A stretch of DNA of 64,000 nucleotides from Nocardioides sp. WS12 (GCF_014108865.1 NZ_CP053928.1:3658001-3722000); one strand, 5' to 3'; counted from the stretch's first letter, positions 41,183 through 50,315 are shown. Notes: a model not told the origin generated them from the letters alone. A program made the numbers and translations.

Positions 41183-42232
41183 TCAGGAGTGGAAGGTGAA
41201 GCCGACCTGGCCGGGCTTGCGGTTGGGCGCGTAGCCGAGCTTGGCCAGCGTCTCGTCGGCGGAGCCGTAGGTCTCGCCGAGCTTGTACATCTCGCGCGCG
41301 TCCTTGCCGGTGGCGACCGGGCGGTCCAGCTCGTTGGCGATGCGCACCAACTGCTCGATCTGCTGGACCGACGTCATCTTTTCGCGGCGACGCCCCCAGA
41401 TCGTGTCCTCGTTGCCGACCCGCGTGTGCAGGCCGAGCGCGATCGCCATAGTGCTGACAGGGAGCACGCTGCGCATCAGCGTCTCGAGCGTGAGGTTCGC
41501 GCCGTCCGGCACGCGGCGGATGAACTCCATCATGTTGGCCGGGTTGGGGCCGTCGAAGCCACCACCGATGCCGACCCACGTGACGTTGAGCGGACCCTTG
41601 TAGACGCCGCGCCGGATCAGCCGCTCGACGGTCTCGAGCTGGGCGGTGTTCGCGAGCTGGAAGTGCGGCTGGATGCCGTTGGCGGTGAGTCGACGCAGGT
41701 GCTCGGCGACCCACTCGGGCCCGGCCGGCACGACCATCTCCTGGTAGGCCTTGACGAGTTCGGGACGCGCCAGCGACGTACCGCGGGTGTCGTCGTCGGT
41801 CATCAACTCCATGATGTTCATCTGGTTCGTGTTGATGGCGATGGTGACCTGGTCGGGGGCCGGGTCGAGGTTCGCCAGCAGGTGCCGCGCCTCGTCCTCG
41901 AGCCACTTGGCCTCGCCCTCGCCCTCGGGAGCGAACGAGATCGATCCACCGACCTGCAGGATCATCTCCGGAACGGCCACACGCAGCCGGGCCAGCAGTT
42001 CGTTGAACTGCGAGAGCCGCTTGGAGCCCTTGCCGTCGAGTTCACGGACGTGGATGTGCAGCACCGTGGCTCCGGCGTTCCAGCAGTCCACGGCCTGCTG
42101 CACGTGCTGGTCCATGGTGAGCGGCAGGTCCTCGGGGAAGTCCGCGGGCTCCCATTCGGGTCCGTACGGCGCCGCCGTGATGATCAGCTTTTCCTGGTTC
42201 TCGGGGAACAGGGAGTCGTCGTGGAAGTACAT
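41183..42232 (-). CDS. Beta-keto acid cleavage enzyme (BKACE, DUF849)
   Basis: 349 residues. BKACEs use Zn2+ to condense a beta-keto acid with acetyl-CoA, giving acetoacetate plus a new acyl-CoA (prototype Kce in lysine fermentation). Visible motifs: LIITAAPYGP, zinc ligands in VLHIHVRELDG (H59, H61), GGSISF, TWVGIGGG and GNEDTIWG. The set of substrate-contact residues cannot be assigned to a known subgroup by eye. AGGAG precedes the ATG. Neighbours (dioxygenase, MFS, oxidoreductase) indicate a catabolic path ending in a beta-keto acid. Confidence 0.9.
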   Translation of the reverse strand: MYFHDDSLFPENQEKLIITAAPYGPEWEPADFPEDLPLTMDQHVQQAVDCWNAGATVLHIHVRELDGKGSKRLSQFNELLARLRVAVPEMILQVGGSISFAPEGEGEAKWLEDEARHLLANLDPAPDQVTIAINTNQMNIMELMTDDDTRGTSLARPELVKAYQEMVVPAGPEWVAEHLRRLTANGIQPHFQLANTAQLETVERLIRRGVYKGPLNVTWVGIGGGFDGPNPANMMEFIRRVPDGANLTLETLMRSVLPVSTMAIALGLHTRVGNEDTIWGRRREKMTSVQQIEQLVRIANELDRPVATGKDAREMYKLGETYGSADETLAKLGYAPNRKPGQVGFTFHS

Positions 42233-42278
42233 GTCGGTTCTCCTGACAGTGGGATGAGGGTGGTGGGGAGGCGGCAGG

Positions 42279-43181
42279 TCAGAAGGGCCGGTCGCCGACG
42301 ATGCCGGCGCGGTCCATCTTGCGAACGGCCGGCCAGTAGTCCTGGACGGCGTAGTGCTGGGTCGAGCGGTTGTCCCAGATCGCCACGCTGTTGGCGGTCC
42401 AGCGCCAGCGGACGGCGTACTCGGGCACCGACGCCTGGCGGATCAGGTAGTTGAGGAGTTCGCTGGCGCCCGGGCTGTAGTCGTGGCCGAAGCGCACCCG
42501 CTCGGCGTTGTGGAAGTTCACGAAGTGGGTGGTGAAGGCGTTGACGAAGAGCACCTGCTCCCCCGTTTCCGGGTGGGTGCGGACGACCGGGTGCTCGGCG
42601 TCGGGGAAGCGCTCCTTGAGCGCCAGGCGCTGCTCGGCCGGCATGGCAGCGCCGAACGTCGACTCGATGCTGTGGCTCGCCTGCAGATCGGCGATCTGGT
42701 CCTTGACGTGCTGGGGCAGGCGCTCGTACGCCTCGACCATGTTGACCCAGATCGTGTCGCCGCCGACCTCGGGCGTCTCGACGCAACGGAGCACCGAACC
42801 CATCGGGGGGCACTCGCGCCAGGTCGCGTCGCAGTGGAAGGCGTTCTCGTACTGCTCGGCCGGGCTGTCCAGGTCCTTGTAGATCTGGACCAGCCCCGGA
42901 TGCTCGGGGTCGCTGCCCGCGACGGGGTGGTCCTCGAGCGGTCCGAACCGCTCCGCGAGCGCGACGTGTTCGGCGCGGGTCAGGTCCTGGTCCCGGAAGA
43001 ACAGCACCTTGTAGCGCAGCAGGAGGGTCTGGATCTCGGCGAACAGGTCCGCGTCCCGCGATGCCTCGGCGAGGCTGACATGGGTCAGCTCCGCGCCGAT
43101 GCTGGCCGTCAGCGGCAGCACGGCGATCGATCCGTGCTGAACGCGGCCGACGGTCGCCTTGGTGTCAGCGGTGATGGTCAT
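42279..43181 (-). CDS. TauD/TfdA-family 2-oxoglutarate/Fe(II) dioxygenase
   Basis: 300 residues. The iron facial triad is H116 and D118 (HCDATW) with H276 (STQHYAV). The 2-oxoglutarate arginine is in DYWPAVRKMDR (R287 or R291). The core reads FFRDQDLTRAEHVALAERFGPL and PPMGSVLRCVETPEVGGDTIWVNMVEAYERLP, the TauD subgroup. Such enzymes hydroxylate next to a sulfonate, ether or acid; on taurine-like sulfonates they liberate sulfite and an aldehyde. Ribosome site GAGAGGA. Substrate unknown, but the YeiH transporter downstream makes a sulfonate plausible. Confidence 0.9.
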   Translation of the reverse strand: MTITADTKATVGRVQHGSIAVLPLTASIGAELTHVSLAEASRDADLFAEIQTLLLRYKVLFFRDQDLTRAEHVALAERFGPLEDHPVAGSDPEHPGLVQIYKDLDSPAEQYENAFHCDATWRECPPMGSVLRCVETPEVGGDTIWVNMVEAYERLPQHVKDQIADLQASHSIESTFGAAMPAEQRLALKERFPDAEHPVVRTHPETGEQVLFVNAFTTHFVNFHNAERVRFGHDYSPGASELLNYLIRQASVPEYAVRWRWTANSVAIWDNRSTQHYAVQDYWPAVRKMDRAGIVGDRPF

Positions 43182-43213
43182 GGCGATGTCCTCTCGACGT
43201 GCTCGACGGTGGG

Positions 43214-44197
43214 TCAGTTCTCGAGGCTGAAGACCGAGGAGCCGACGCTGCGGCCCGTCTCCAGCTCTGCGTGGGCGTGCGCGGCATCCTCGAGGGAGTA
43301 GCGCTGGTTGATCTCGACCTTGATCCGGCCGGAGCCGACGAGGTCGAAGAGCTCGGCGGCCAGTTCGGCGCGCTCGGCCGGGTCGACGATGTAGTCGGCG
43401 AGGGCAGGTCGCGTCACGAAGAGCGAGCCCTTGATCGCCAGTTGCAGGGCGTCGATCGGCGGGATCGGGCCGGACGCCGTGCCGAAGCAGACGAGCAGGC
43501 CGCGACGCGCGAGGGAGTCCAGGGACTGTTCGTACGTGCGCTCACCGATGCTGTCGAAGACGACCGGTACGCCAACGCCGTTGGTGATCTCGCGAACCCG
43601 GGAGGCCACGTCCTCGCGGGTGTAGACGATCGTGTGGGTGCAGCCGTGTGCCCGGGCGATCTCTGCCTTCTCGTCGGTCGAGACCGAACCGATGACGTTG
43701 ATCCCGAGCTCGCGAGCCCACTGGCTGAAGATCTGGCCGACACCACCCGCAGCGGCGTGCAGCAGGACGGTGTCGCCGGCCTTCAGGCCCGGCGCGATCC
43801 GACGGAGCAGGTACGCCGACGTGAGCCCGCGCATCGTCATCGCAGCCGCGGTGTCGAAGTCGATGTTGTCGGGGAGCTTGATCAGCGCCACCGTGTCCAT
43901 CACCCGCGCGGTGCTGTAGGCGCCCAGGGGGCTGCCCGTGTAGGTCACCCGATCGCCCACGGCGAAGTCGGTGACGCCGGCACCGACGGCTTCGATGACT
44001 CCTGCCGCTTCGACGCCCATGCCGTTCGGCAGCGGTGCCGGGTAGTAGCCGGTCCGGAAGTACGTGTCCGCGAAGTTGAGGCCGACCGCGTGGTGCCGGA
44101 TGCGGATCTCGCCGGGGCCCGGCTCGCCGACTTCGAGCTCCTCCCAGCGGAGAACCTCCGGTCCACCGGTTTCATGGAAGCGGATGCCCTTGGCCAT
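43214..44197 (-). CDS. Zinc-independent quinone oxidoreductase (MDR superfamily)
   Basis: 327 residues. N-terminal GroES-like fold (IRFHETGGPEVLRWEELEVGEPGPGEIRIRHHAVGLNFADTYFRTG) and a Rossmann domain with HAAAGGVGQIFSQWA. Features match NADPH:quinone oxidoreductase 1 (QorA) and lack the zinc ligands of alcohol dehydrogenases. It reduces quinones or enoyl/enone substrates. ATG 44197 follows AGAGGGCAGAG. First gene of the operon, divergent from the AraC regulator. Confidence 0.9.
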   Translation of the reverse strand: MAKGIRFHETGGPEVLRWEELEVGEPGPGEIRIRHHAVGLNFADTYFRTGYYPAPLPNGMGVEAAGVIEAVGAGVTDFAVGDRVTYTGSPLGAYSTARVMDTVALIKLPDNIDFDTAAAMTMRGLTSAYLLRRIAPGLKAGDTVLLHAAAGGVGQIFSQWARELGINVIGSVSTDEKAEIARAHGCTHTIVYTREDVASRVREITNGVGVPVVFDSIGERTYEQSLDSLARRGLLVCFGTASGPIPPIDALQLAIKGSLFVTRPALADYIVDPAERAELAAELFDLVGSGRIKVEINQRYSLEDAAHAHAELETGRSVGSSVFSLEN

Positions 44198-44292
44198 CGC
44201 TCTGCCCTCTTTCGCTACGTGCCGGGCCTGGTGCCCGTCTGGTGTGATGCAGGCAACGCTAGGCACCATTTCAGGTCAGCGCTTTACGGATT

Positions 44293-44320
44293 GGGACAGA
44301 TCTCTTATCTTTTCGGGACA
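44293..44320. promoter_or_regulatory. Candidate AraC-family direct-repeat operator
   Basis: GGGACA occurs at 44293-44298 and again at 44315-44320, 22 bases apart (two helical turns), in the gap between the divergent quinone oxidoreductase and the AraC regulator. Direct repeats on one helix face are typical AraC-family targets. Confidence 0.45.
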
Positions 44321-44339
44321 CCAACGAGAGGCCCGTCAC

Positions 44340-45347
44340 ATGCAGCTGGCTGAGGTGCGCGCCGCTTCGCTCCACGGGTACGTCGATCTGGCGACCTCGC
44401 TCGGCGTCGATGCGCCGCAACTGGTGGCCGATGCCGGGCTCGACATCGCCGCCCTTGCGACCGCGGACACGTGGATCCCGGCCCTCGGCGTCACGCGGTT
44501 GCTGGCCCTCACGGCCGAGCAGACCGGGCGCAGCGACGTCGGTCTGCTGCTTTCCGAGCGCCGCCGCCTGTCGACGCTCGGTCCCCTCAGCGTGGTGCTC
44601 CGGGAGGAGCCAGACGTGCGCTCGGCCGTCGGCCTGCTGCTCCGCTACGAACGCAGCTACAACGAGGCGCTCCATCTCGAACTGGCCGAGTCGAGCGGCC
44701 TCGCGACCATCCGGCTACGCCTGGAGATCGGGCAACCCGCCCCCGTCGAGCAGGCACTGGACCTCGCGACCGCCACCCTGATCGGCATCCTGCGCACCTT
44801 CCTCGGGGTCGACTGGCAGCCGCTGTCGGTCTGCTTCCGCCACGCCGCACCCGCGGACCTCGGCACGCACGAGCGGCTGTTCGGAGACCGATGCACCTTC
44901 GACCACGGCTTCGACGGGATCGTGCTGCCCTCGGCCGATCTCGACCGACCGAACGCCGAATCGGACCCGGCCCTGCGTCCCTATGCCCAGCAGATCCTCG
45001 GCTCCTTGCGGCCCGGCCGGCCACAGACCACCGCCGACCAGGTCCGCGAACGACTGGAGTTGCTGCTGCCCATGGGGCGCGCCTCGGTCGACCAGGTCGC
45101 CCGCACCCTCGGCGTCGACCGACGCACGCTGCACCGCCACCTCGCCGCGCACGACGAGACCTTCACCTCGATGCTCCACCTCACCCGCGGCCGGCTCGCG
45201 GAGCGCTATCTCGCCAGCTCGCGCTACAGCCTCACCGAGATCTCGCAACGCCTCGGGTTCGCCGCACCCAGCGCCTTCTCCCGCTGGTTCCGCCAGCAGT
45301 ACGACGCGTCGCCACGCGACTGGCAACAGCACCAGCGACAGGGCTGA
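44340..45347 (+). CDS. AraC-family regulator with N-terminal arabinose-binding-like domain (OruR/ArgR type)
   Basis: 335 residues. The N-terminal about 220 residues form the ligand domain seen in OruR-type AraC regulators (LATSLGVDAPQLVADAGLD...; LSTLGPLSVVLREEPDVRSAVGLLLRY). The C-terminal two-HTH domain is ASVDQVARTLGVDRRTLHRHLAAHDETFTSMLHLTRGRLAERYL and LTEISQRLGFAAPSAFSRWFRQQYDASPRDWQ. Divergent from the quinone oxidoreductase operon, which it probably activates in response to the catabolic substrate. Confidence 0.9.
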   Translation: MQLAEVRAASLHGYVDLATSLGVDAPQLVADAGLDIAALATADTWIPALGVTRLLALTAEQTGRSDVGLLLSERRRLSTLGPLSVVLREEPDVRSAVGLLLRYERSYNEALHLELAESSGLATIRLRLEIGQPAPVEQALDLATATLIGILRTFLGVDWQPLSVCFRHAAPADLGTHERLFGDRCTFDHGFDGIVLPSADLDRPNAESDPALRPYAQQILGSLRPGRPQTTADQVRERLELLLPMGRASVDQVARTLGVDRRTLHRHLAAHDETFTSMLHLTRGRLAERYLASSRYSLTEISQRLGFAAPSAFSRWFRQQYDASPRDWQQHQRQG

Positions 45348-45360
45348 CAGCCGGACGGCG

Positions 45361-45840
45361 TCAGAGGTACATCCCGTCGCCGGCGGCCGGCTCGGCGGAC
45401 GGGTCCTTGGCCCCTTCGGACTGAGCAGGTTCCACGGTCAGCTGGCCGCCGAACTTCTCCACCAGTTGCTGGGCGAAGAAGTTGCTGGCCTCCATCACGT
45501 CGGTCAGGGACGCCTCGAGGGTGCCCTTGTTGAGCGCGAGGCCGGTGACCGCGTCCTCGAAGACGACGGCCTTCTCGGTCCAGTAGACCCGGGCGTGCAG
45601 CAACCGCTGGTTGATGTCGTTGAGGAAGTCGAGCAGTTCCGGCGTCTTCTCGACCTCGGTGACCGTGATCGACCAGACCCGCACCGCGGGCCGGTCGTCC
45701 GGACCCACGACGCGCACCGTGTAGGCACAGTCCTTGTAGCGGAACGGAAACCCGCCCTGGTCGTCGCGGGTCAGGGACTCGTTGCCCGTGAACTCCTCCA
45801 GCAGGCGCTCGACGTACGCGTCGACCATGTCGCGGCTCAT
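45361..45840 (-). CDS. YbjN/TY-Chap-like small protein
   Basis: 159 residues. The core (about 5-135) has the secretion-chaperone-like fold pattern (FPFRYKDCAYTVRVVGPDDRPAVRVWSITVTEVEKTPELLDFLNDINQRLLHARVYWTEKAVVFEDAVTG) shared by actinobacterial YbjN-domain proteins. No enzyme motif; role probably protein binding. The acidic tail is probably disordered. It lies 25 bases downstream of the SDR gene, same strand, and is probably co-transcribed. Confidence 0.75.
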   Translation of the reverse strand: MSRDMVDAYVERLLEEFTGNESLTRDDQGGFPFRYKDCAYTVRVVGPDDRPAVRVWSITVTEVEKTPELLDFLNDINQRLLHARVYWTEKAVVFEDAVTGLALNKGTLEASLTDVMEASNFFAQQLVEKFGGQLTVEPAQSEGAKDPSAEPAAGDGMYL

Positions 45841-45865
45841 GCAGCGACCCTACCGACTTCGCGGT

Positions 45866-47365
45866 TCACCAAGGGGACGGCTTGTAGTCCTTCACGAAGC
45901 AGCCGAACATGTCCTCGCCGGCCTCGCCCCGCACGATCGGGTCGTAGACCCGCGCGGCACCATCCACCAGGTCGAGCGGCGCGTGCCAGCCCTCGGCGGC
46001 GATCCGCAGCTTCTCCTGGTGGGGGCGCTCGTCGGTGATCCAGCCGGTGTCGACGGCCGTCATCAGGATCTGGTCGGTCTCGAACATCTCCCCCGCGCTG
46101 GTGCGGGTCATCATGTTCAGCGCCGCCTTGGCCATGTTGGTGTGCGGGTGGCCGGGACCCTTGTAACGGCGGGAGAACTGGCCCTCCATCGCCGACACGT
46201 TCACGACGTAGGCCCGACGGGCACCCGCGGCCACCGCCGCACGCATCGAGGGCCGAAGACGCGACACCAGCAGGAACGGCGCGATCGAGTTGCAGAACTG
46301 CACCTCGAGCAACTCCAGCGGGTCGACCTCGTCGACGACCTGGGTCCAGGAGTTGTTGGTCTGGGTGTCCGGTAGCAGGCCACCTGCGTCGACCGCGGTA
46401 CCGGCGAGGTGCCGTTCGAGAGAAGCGTGTCCGGCCGACAGGGCCAGCGAGGTCATCGCGGCCGCGGAGGTCGCCCGCTGGTCGAGCCTGTCGAGACCAT
46501 CGTTCACGCCGTCGTGGTGCGGCAGCGGATGCGCCGCCAGAGCTCCAGCAATGGCCGCGGGGTGCGCCTCGGAGATCCGGTCGAAGGTGACCATCTCCGG
46601 CAACTCGCGGCCCAACGGCGCCTGGACCGGGGCGAGTTCGCCCTCGACCAGGTGGGAGTAGGAGCCCGGCGACCGTCGTACCGTCTGGCAGGCGTTGTTG
46701 ATCAGGATGTCCAGCGGGCCATCGGCCGCGACGTCCTCGGTCAGGGCGATCACCTGGGTGGGGTCGCGCAGGTCGATGCCCACGACCTTCAGCCGGTGCA
46801 GCCAGTCGTCCGCGTCCTCCATCGAGGCAAACCGTCGTACGGCGTCCTTCGGGAACCGGGTCGTGATCGTGGTGTGCGCACCGTCGCGGAGCAGGCGCAG
46901 CGCGATGTACATGCCGATCTTCGCCCGCCCACCGGTCAGCAGCGCGCGCTTGCCGGTGAGGTCGGCGCGCTGGTCGCGCTTGGCGTGACTCATCGCCGCG
47001 CACTCGGGGCACAGCCAGTGGTAGAACGCGTCGACCAGGGTGAAGTCCTGCTTGCAGATGTAGCAGCCGCGGGCCTTCAGCAACTCGCCGGCGAACGCAC
47101 CCTTCGCGGTCGAGACCAGCGGGATACCGGCGGTCTCGTCGTCGATCCGCATCGCTGAACCGGTCGCGGTGGCCTCGATGACGGCCCGATCCGCAGCCGC
47201 CTCGGCCTCCCGCTTCAGCAGGCGACGGGTCTGCTTGAGGGCCTTGTACATGTGCGACGCCGCGCGCTTGACCGTCGTCACGTCCTCGTGCTCCGGCGGC
47301 AACTGGTGAAGTTGCTTGAGCACCTTGACAGTGATGGCGAGTTCGTCGGGGTCGATCCGTTCCAC
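45866..47365 (-). CDS. SDR-family protein with zinc-ribbon-like N-extension and altered active site
   Basis: 499 residues, twice the usual SDR size. An N-terminal helical segment (1-95) precedes CYICKQDF...LCPEC (C101, C104, C119, C122), a zinc-ribbon-like pair. A Rossmann core follows with TGGRAKIG (144-151) in place of TGxxxGIG, and NNAC (223-226) in place of NNAG. A roughly 100-residue insertion separates this from the catalytic region. S391 is present, but the YxxxK position reads TNMAK (T409, K413), so the catalytic tyrosine is missing. It may bind NAD(P) without normal SDR chemistry. GTG 47365; follows the iron-sulfur subunit gene by 26 bases. Confidence 0.8.
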   Translation of the reverse strand: MERIDPDELAITVKVLKQLHQLPPEHEDVTTVKRAASHMYKALKQTRRLLKREAEAAADRAVIEATATGSAMRIDDETAGIPLVSTAKGAFAGELLKARGCYICKQDFTLVDAFYHWLCPECAAMSHAKRDQRADLTGKRALLTGGRAKIGMYIALRLLRDGAHTTITTRFPKDAVRRFASMEDADDWLHRLKVVGIDLRDPTQVIALTEDVAADGPLDILINNACQTVRRSPGSYSHLVEGELAPVQAPLGRELPEMVTFDRISEAHPAAIAGALAAHPLPHHDGVNDGLDRLDQRATSAAAMTSLALSAGHASLERHLAGTAVDAGGLLPDTQTNNSWTQVVDEVDPLELLEVQFCNSIAPFLLVSRLRPSMRAAVAAGARRAYVVNVSAMEGQFSRRYKGPGHPHTNMAKAALNMMTRTSAGEMFETDQILMTAVDTGWITDERPHQEKLRIAAEGWHAPLDLVDGAARVYDPIVRGEAGEDMFGCFVKDYKPSPW

Positions 47366-47391
47366 CGGCGAATCGTACGGTCCGGGCTGTC

Positions 47392-47874
47392 TCAGCCCAT
47401 CATCTCGGCGCCCGTGCGCACTGCGTCCCGGATCCGGGAGTAGGTCCCGCACCGGCACACGTTCCGGATCGCGTCGAGGTCGTCCTCGGTGATCGCTCGG
47501 CCCTCCTCCCGCACCTTGTTGACCAGGGCCACCGCGGTCATGATCTGGCCCGGCTGGCAGTAGCCGCACTGCGCGACGTCGTGCTCCAGCCAGGCCTCCT
47601 GCATCGGGTGCAGGCCGTCGCCGTCCGCCGTGTCGGCCAGGCCCTCGATCGTGGTGATCTCGTCGTCCGGCCCGATCGCGTCGACCGGCACCGAACACGG
47701 GTTGAACGCCTTGCCGTTGATGTGCGAGGTGCAGGCCTTGCACACGTTGATGCCGCAGCCGTACTTCGGACCGGTAACACCGAGGATGTCGCGCAGTACC
47801 CAGAGGATGCGGACGTCGTCCTCGACGTCGACCGTCACGGTCTCGCCGTTGAGCTGGAAGGTGTGGGTGGGCAT
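47392..47874 (-). CDS. [2Fe-2S] subunit of a molybdenum hydroxylase (IorA-like)
   Basis: 160 residues. The plant-type ferredoxin domain holds cysteines in KYGCGINVCKACTSHINGKAFNPC, and the second [2Fe-2S] helical domain has AQCGYCQPGQIM and NVCRCGTYSRIR. This is the small subunit of xanthine-oxidase-family enzymes, closest in plan to isoquinoline 1-oxidoreductase IorA, passing electrons from the molybdenum site to an external acceptor. No FAD subunit is present. The start is 7 bases after the large-subunit stop. Confidence 0.92.
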   Translation of the reverse strand: MPTHTFQLNGETVTVDVEDDVRILWVLRDILGVTGPKYGCGINVCKACTSHINGKAFNPCSVPVDAIGPDDEITTIEGLADTADGDGLHPMQEAWLEHDVAQCGYCQPGQIMTAVALVNKVREEGRAITEDDLDAIRNVCRCGTYSRIRDAVRTGAEMMG

Positions 47875-47881
47875 CAGGACC

Positions 47882-50206
47882 TCAGAACGTGTGGGAGAGG
47901 CCGTCGGTCGGCGACTGCGGGACGGAGGGGACGAAGGACTTCGGCTCGAAGTGGAGAGGCGCCCCGAAGTTGATGGGGAACTCGGTCGGCATCTTCCCGG
48001 TGGCCCGGGCGTACGCACAGGCGACGGCAGCCATCGACGCGGCGACACCGGCCTCACCCACCCCACCGGGCTCCTTGCTCTCGGACTCGAGGACCTCGCA
48101 CTGGAAGTCGAACGGGGTGTTCCACTGGCGCGTGTACGCCGAGTTGTCCCAGCTCGCTTCCAGGAAATGTCCGTCGACGAGATGGTTGCTGTACGTCAGG
48201 GTCTGCGCCATGCCGTCCATGAAGCCGCCCATCATCTGGGCCTTGATGCCGGCGGGATTGATGACGACACCCGCGTCGATCACGACGATCGCCTTCGTGA
48301 TGCGGGGCCCGGTGACGGCGTCCCTGACCTTGCGGTTGACGGTCTCCGGTCGACAGTCGATCTCGACCAGCACAGCGGTCGCGCCCTTGTACTCCTTGTG
48401 GATCGCGATCCCCTGAGCCGTGCCCGCCGGCATCGCCTTGCCCCAGTTGCCCAGTTCCGCGGCCCGATTCAGCACCCTCTTCACGACGCGGCTCTTGAGA
48501 TGTGTACGGCGGAAGGCGACCGGGTCCTGCTTGAGCCGCGCCGCGAGCTGGTCGACCATCAGCTCGTTCGCCGTAGCGACGTCGGGCGAGTAGATGTTGC
48601 GCACCGAACTGGTGTTGAACCGGTCGGGCGCCGGCTTGGGCTCGTTGAGCAACTGGGTGATGACACCGAAGTTGTAGGGCAACTCCTGGGTCAGCAGGAA
48701 CACCGTCTCGGAGAACCCGAGGTTGCCCAGCCCGGTCGGCAGCGCCGCCACCTCCGCAGTGATCCGCTCGCCGAGGCCGTGCCGGAAATCGGTGGGCACC
48801 GCGGTGTGCCGCTGCTCGAAGCTGATCACGCTCCCCGCCAGCACCGTCGCGCGGATCCGGGAGACCGCCATCGGGTGCACCCGGCCCTGGCGCGGTTCGT
48901 CGGCGCGGTGCCACATCAACTTCACCGGCGCACCGAATGCCTTCGATGCCCGCGCGGCCTCGATCGCGGCGTCGCTGAACAGCTTCCGACCGAAGGAACC
49001 GCCGCCCTGGACGACGTTGACGGTGACCTTGCGTTGGGGCAGGGCCAACTCCTTGGCGATCAGGCCCTGTGCGGTGATCGGCGACTTGAGCCCGGCCCAG
49101 ATGGTCGCGGAGTCGGCGCGGACATCGGCGATGGCGCAGTTCGGCTCGAGCGCCGAGCCACTACGGAAGTGGAAGACGAAGTCGCCGTCGAGCGACGCCG
49201 CACCAATCTTGGGCACCACCAGCGGCAGCTGAGCGGCCCGCAACTCCTTGAGGATGTCGGCGGACGACTTGCCGGCGACCGGGCCGGCGCTCCACTCCAC
49301 GTCGAGAGCCCGGATGGCATCGATGCACTGGCCGAACGTCTGTGCGCGGACCGCGACGCCGGTCGCGATGATCGCGACATGCGTGACGCCGGGCATCGCG
49401 ACGACGTCAGCCTGGTTGCGGATCGACTTCGCGGTGCCGTTGAGGTCAGGAGCGCGGCAGACCATCGTCGGCAACGCGTCCGGTACGTCGAGGTCCATCG
49501 CGAACTGCTTGCGGCCGGTCACGGCGTCCAGCGCGTCGATGCGCCCCTGCGGCGTGCCGACCAGGGTTCGCGCGCCGGCAGTCTTGAGCCGGACCCGGAC
49601 CTGCTTGGTCGTCGGCGACGCAGCACTCGTGGCCACCTCGCCGTAGGTCACCGAGCCACCGCCGGGTGCCGTGATCACGCCGGCCTTGGTGACCAGCGTC
49701 GTCGCCAGCGCGCCGAGCTGGATCGCGGCTGCCTCGACGAGCGCCTTGCGTGCGACGGCGGCCGCCACCCGGACGGGGGTGTACATCGAGATGATCGTGT
49801 TCGATCCACCGGTGAGCTGGTTGAACAAGAGCTCCGGCCGGGCCGGAGCGAGCGTGACGTGCACCCGTTCGATCGGCAGGTCGAGCTCCTCGGCGATCAG
49901 CATGGCGATGGCCGTGGTGATGCCCTGGCCGACCTCCATCCTCGGCAGGGCGAAGTGCGCGTCGCCGTTCTCGTCGACGTGGATCGCGATCAGGTTGGAC
50001 GTCGGCAGGGTGCAGTGCACCAGGAAGTCGTTGAGGTCGTAGACCTCCGGGATCTGCGGCAGCGACGGGATGGGAATCGCGCTCGCTGGACTTGCTCCGA
50101 GCGTCAGATCGGCCATCACCATCAGGCTGGTGCCACCGACGACGTACCCGACGAATGAGCGTCGGCTCAACTTCGCGGCAGGCTCCCGCGCTTCTTCATT
50201 CCCCAT
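47882..50206 (-). CDS. Molybdopterin-binding large subunit, Tat-exported (IorB-like)
   Basis: 774 residues. The Tat signal LSRRSFVGYVVGG is followed by a long xanthine-dehydrogenase-type molybdenum domain: MEVGQGITTAIAMLIAEELDLP, LTGGSNTIISMYTPVR, VVQGGGSFGRKLFSDAAIEAA, and the active-site glutamate region KEPGGVGEAGVAASMAAVA. The two-subunit form with an exported large subunit is typical of IorB-like aldehyde/N-heterocycle dehydrogenases. Substrate unknown. ATG 50206 follows GGGGGAC. Heads a probable operon: large subunit, [2Fe-2S] subunit, SDR, YbjN-like. Confidence 0.9.
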   Translation of the reverse strand: MGNEEAREPAAKLSRRSFVGYVVGGTSLMVMADLTLGASPASAIPIPSLPQIPEVYDLNDFLVHCTLPTSNLIAIHVDENGDAHFALPRMEVGQGITTAIAMLIAEELDLPIERVHVTLAPARPELLFNQLTGGSNTIISMYTPVRVAAAVARKALVEAAAIQLGALATTLVTKAGVITAPGGGSVTYGEVATSAASPTTKQVRVRLKTAGARTLVGTPQGRIDALDAVTGRKQFAMDLDVPDALPTMVCRAPDLNGTAKSIRNQADVVAMPGVTHVAIIATGVAVRAQTFGQCIDAIRALDVEWSAGPVAGKSSADILKELRAAQLPLVVPKIGAASLDGDFVFHFRSGSALEPNCAIADVRADSATIWAGLKSPITAQGLIAKELALPQRKVTVNVVQGGGSFGRKLFSDAAIEAARASKAFGAPVKLMWHRADEPRQGRVHPMAVSRIRATVLAGSVISFEQRHTAVPTDFRHGLGERITAEVAALPTGLGNLGFSETVFLLTQELPYNFGVITQLLNEPKPAPDRFNTSSVRNIYSPDVATANELMVDQLAARLKQDPVAFRRTHLKSRVVKRVLNRAAELGNWGKAMPAGTAQGIAIHKEYKGATAVLVEIDCRPETVNRKVRDAVTGPRITKAIVVIDAGVVINPAGIKAQMMGGFMDGMAQTLTYSNHLVDGHFLEASWDNSAYTRQWNTPFDFQCEVLESESKEPGGVGEAGVAASMAAVACAYARATGKMPTEFPINFGAPLHFEPKSFVPSVPQSPTDGLSHTF

Positions 50207-50315
50207 GATGTCCCCCGAGATGTGACGACCATCACTGCAACACGACCGACAACGATTGGTCAACGGTCCAGCCAGATCGTGCGGGAAAATCCTCCGATCG
50301 CACCGCTTCGTGTCG

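Noticed and set aside
47630..50158. An 842-codon plus-strand open frame opposite the molybdenum hydroxylase
   Set aside because: Same reason: antisense shadow of a gene with clear motifs on the minus strand.
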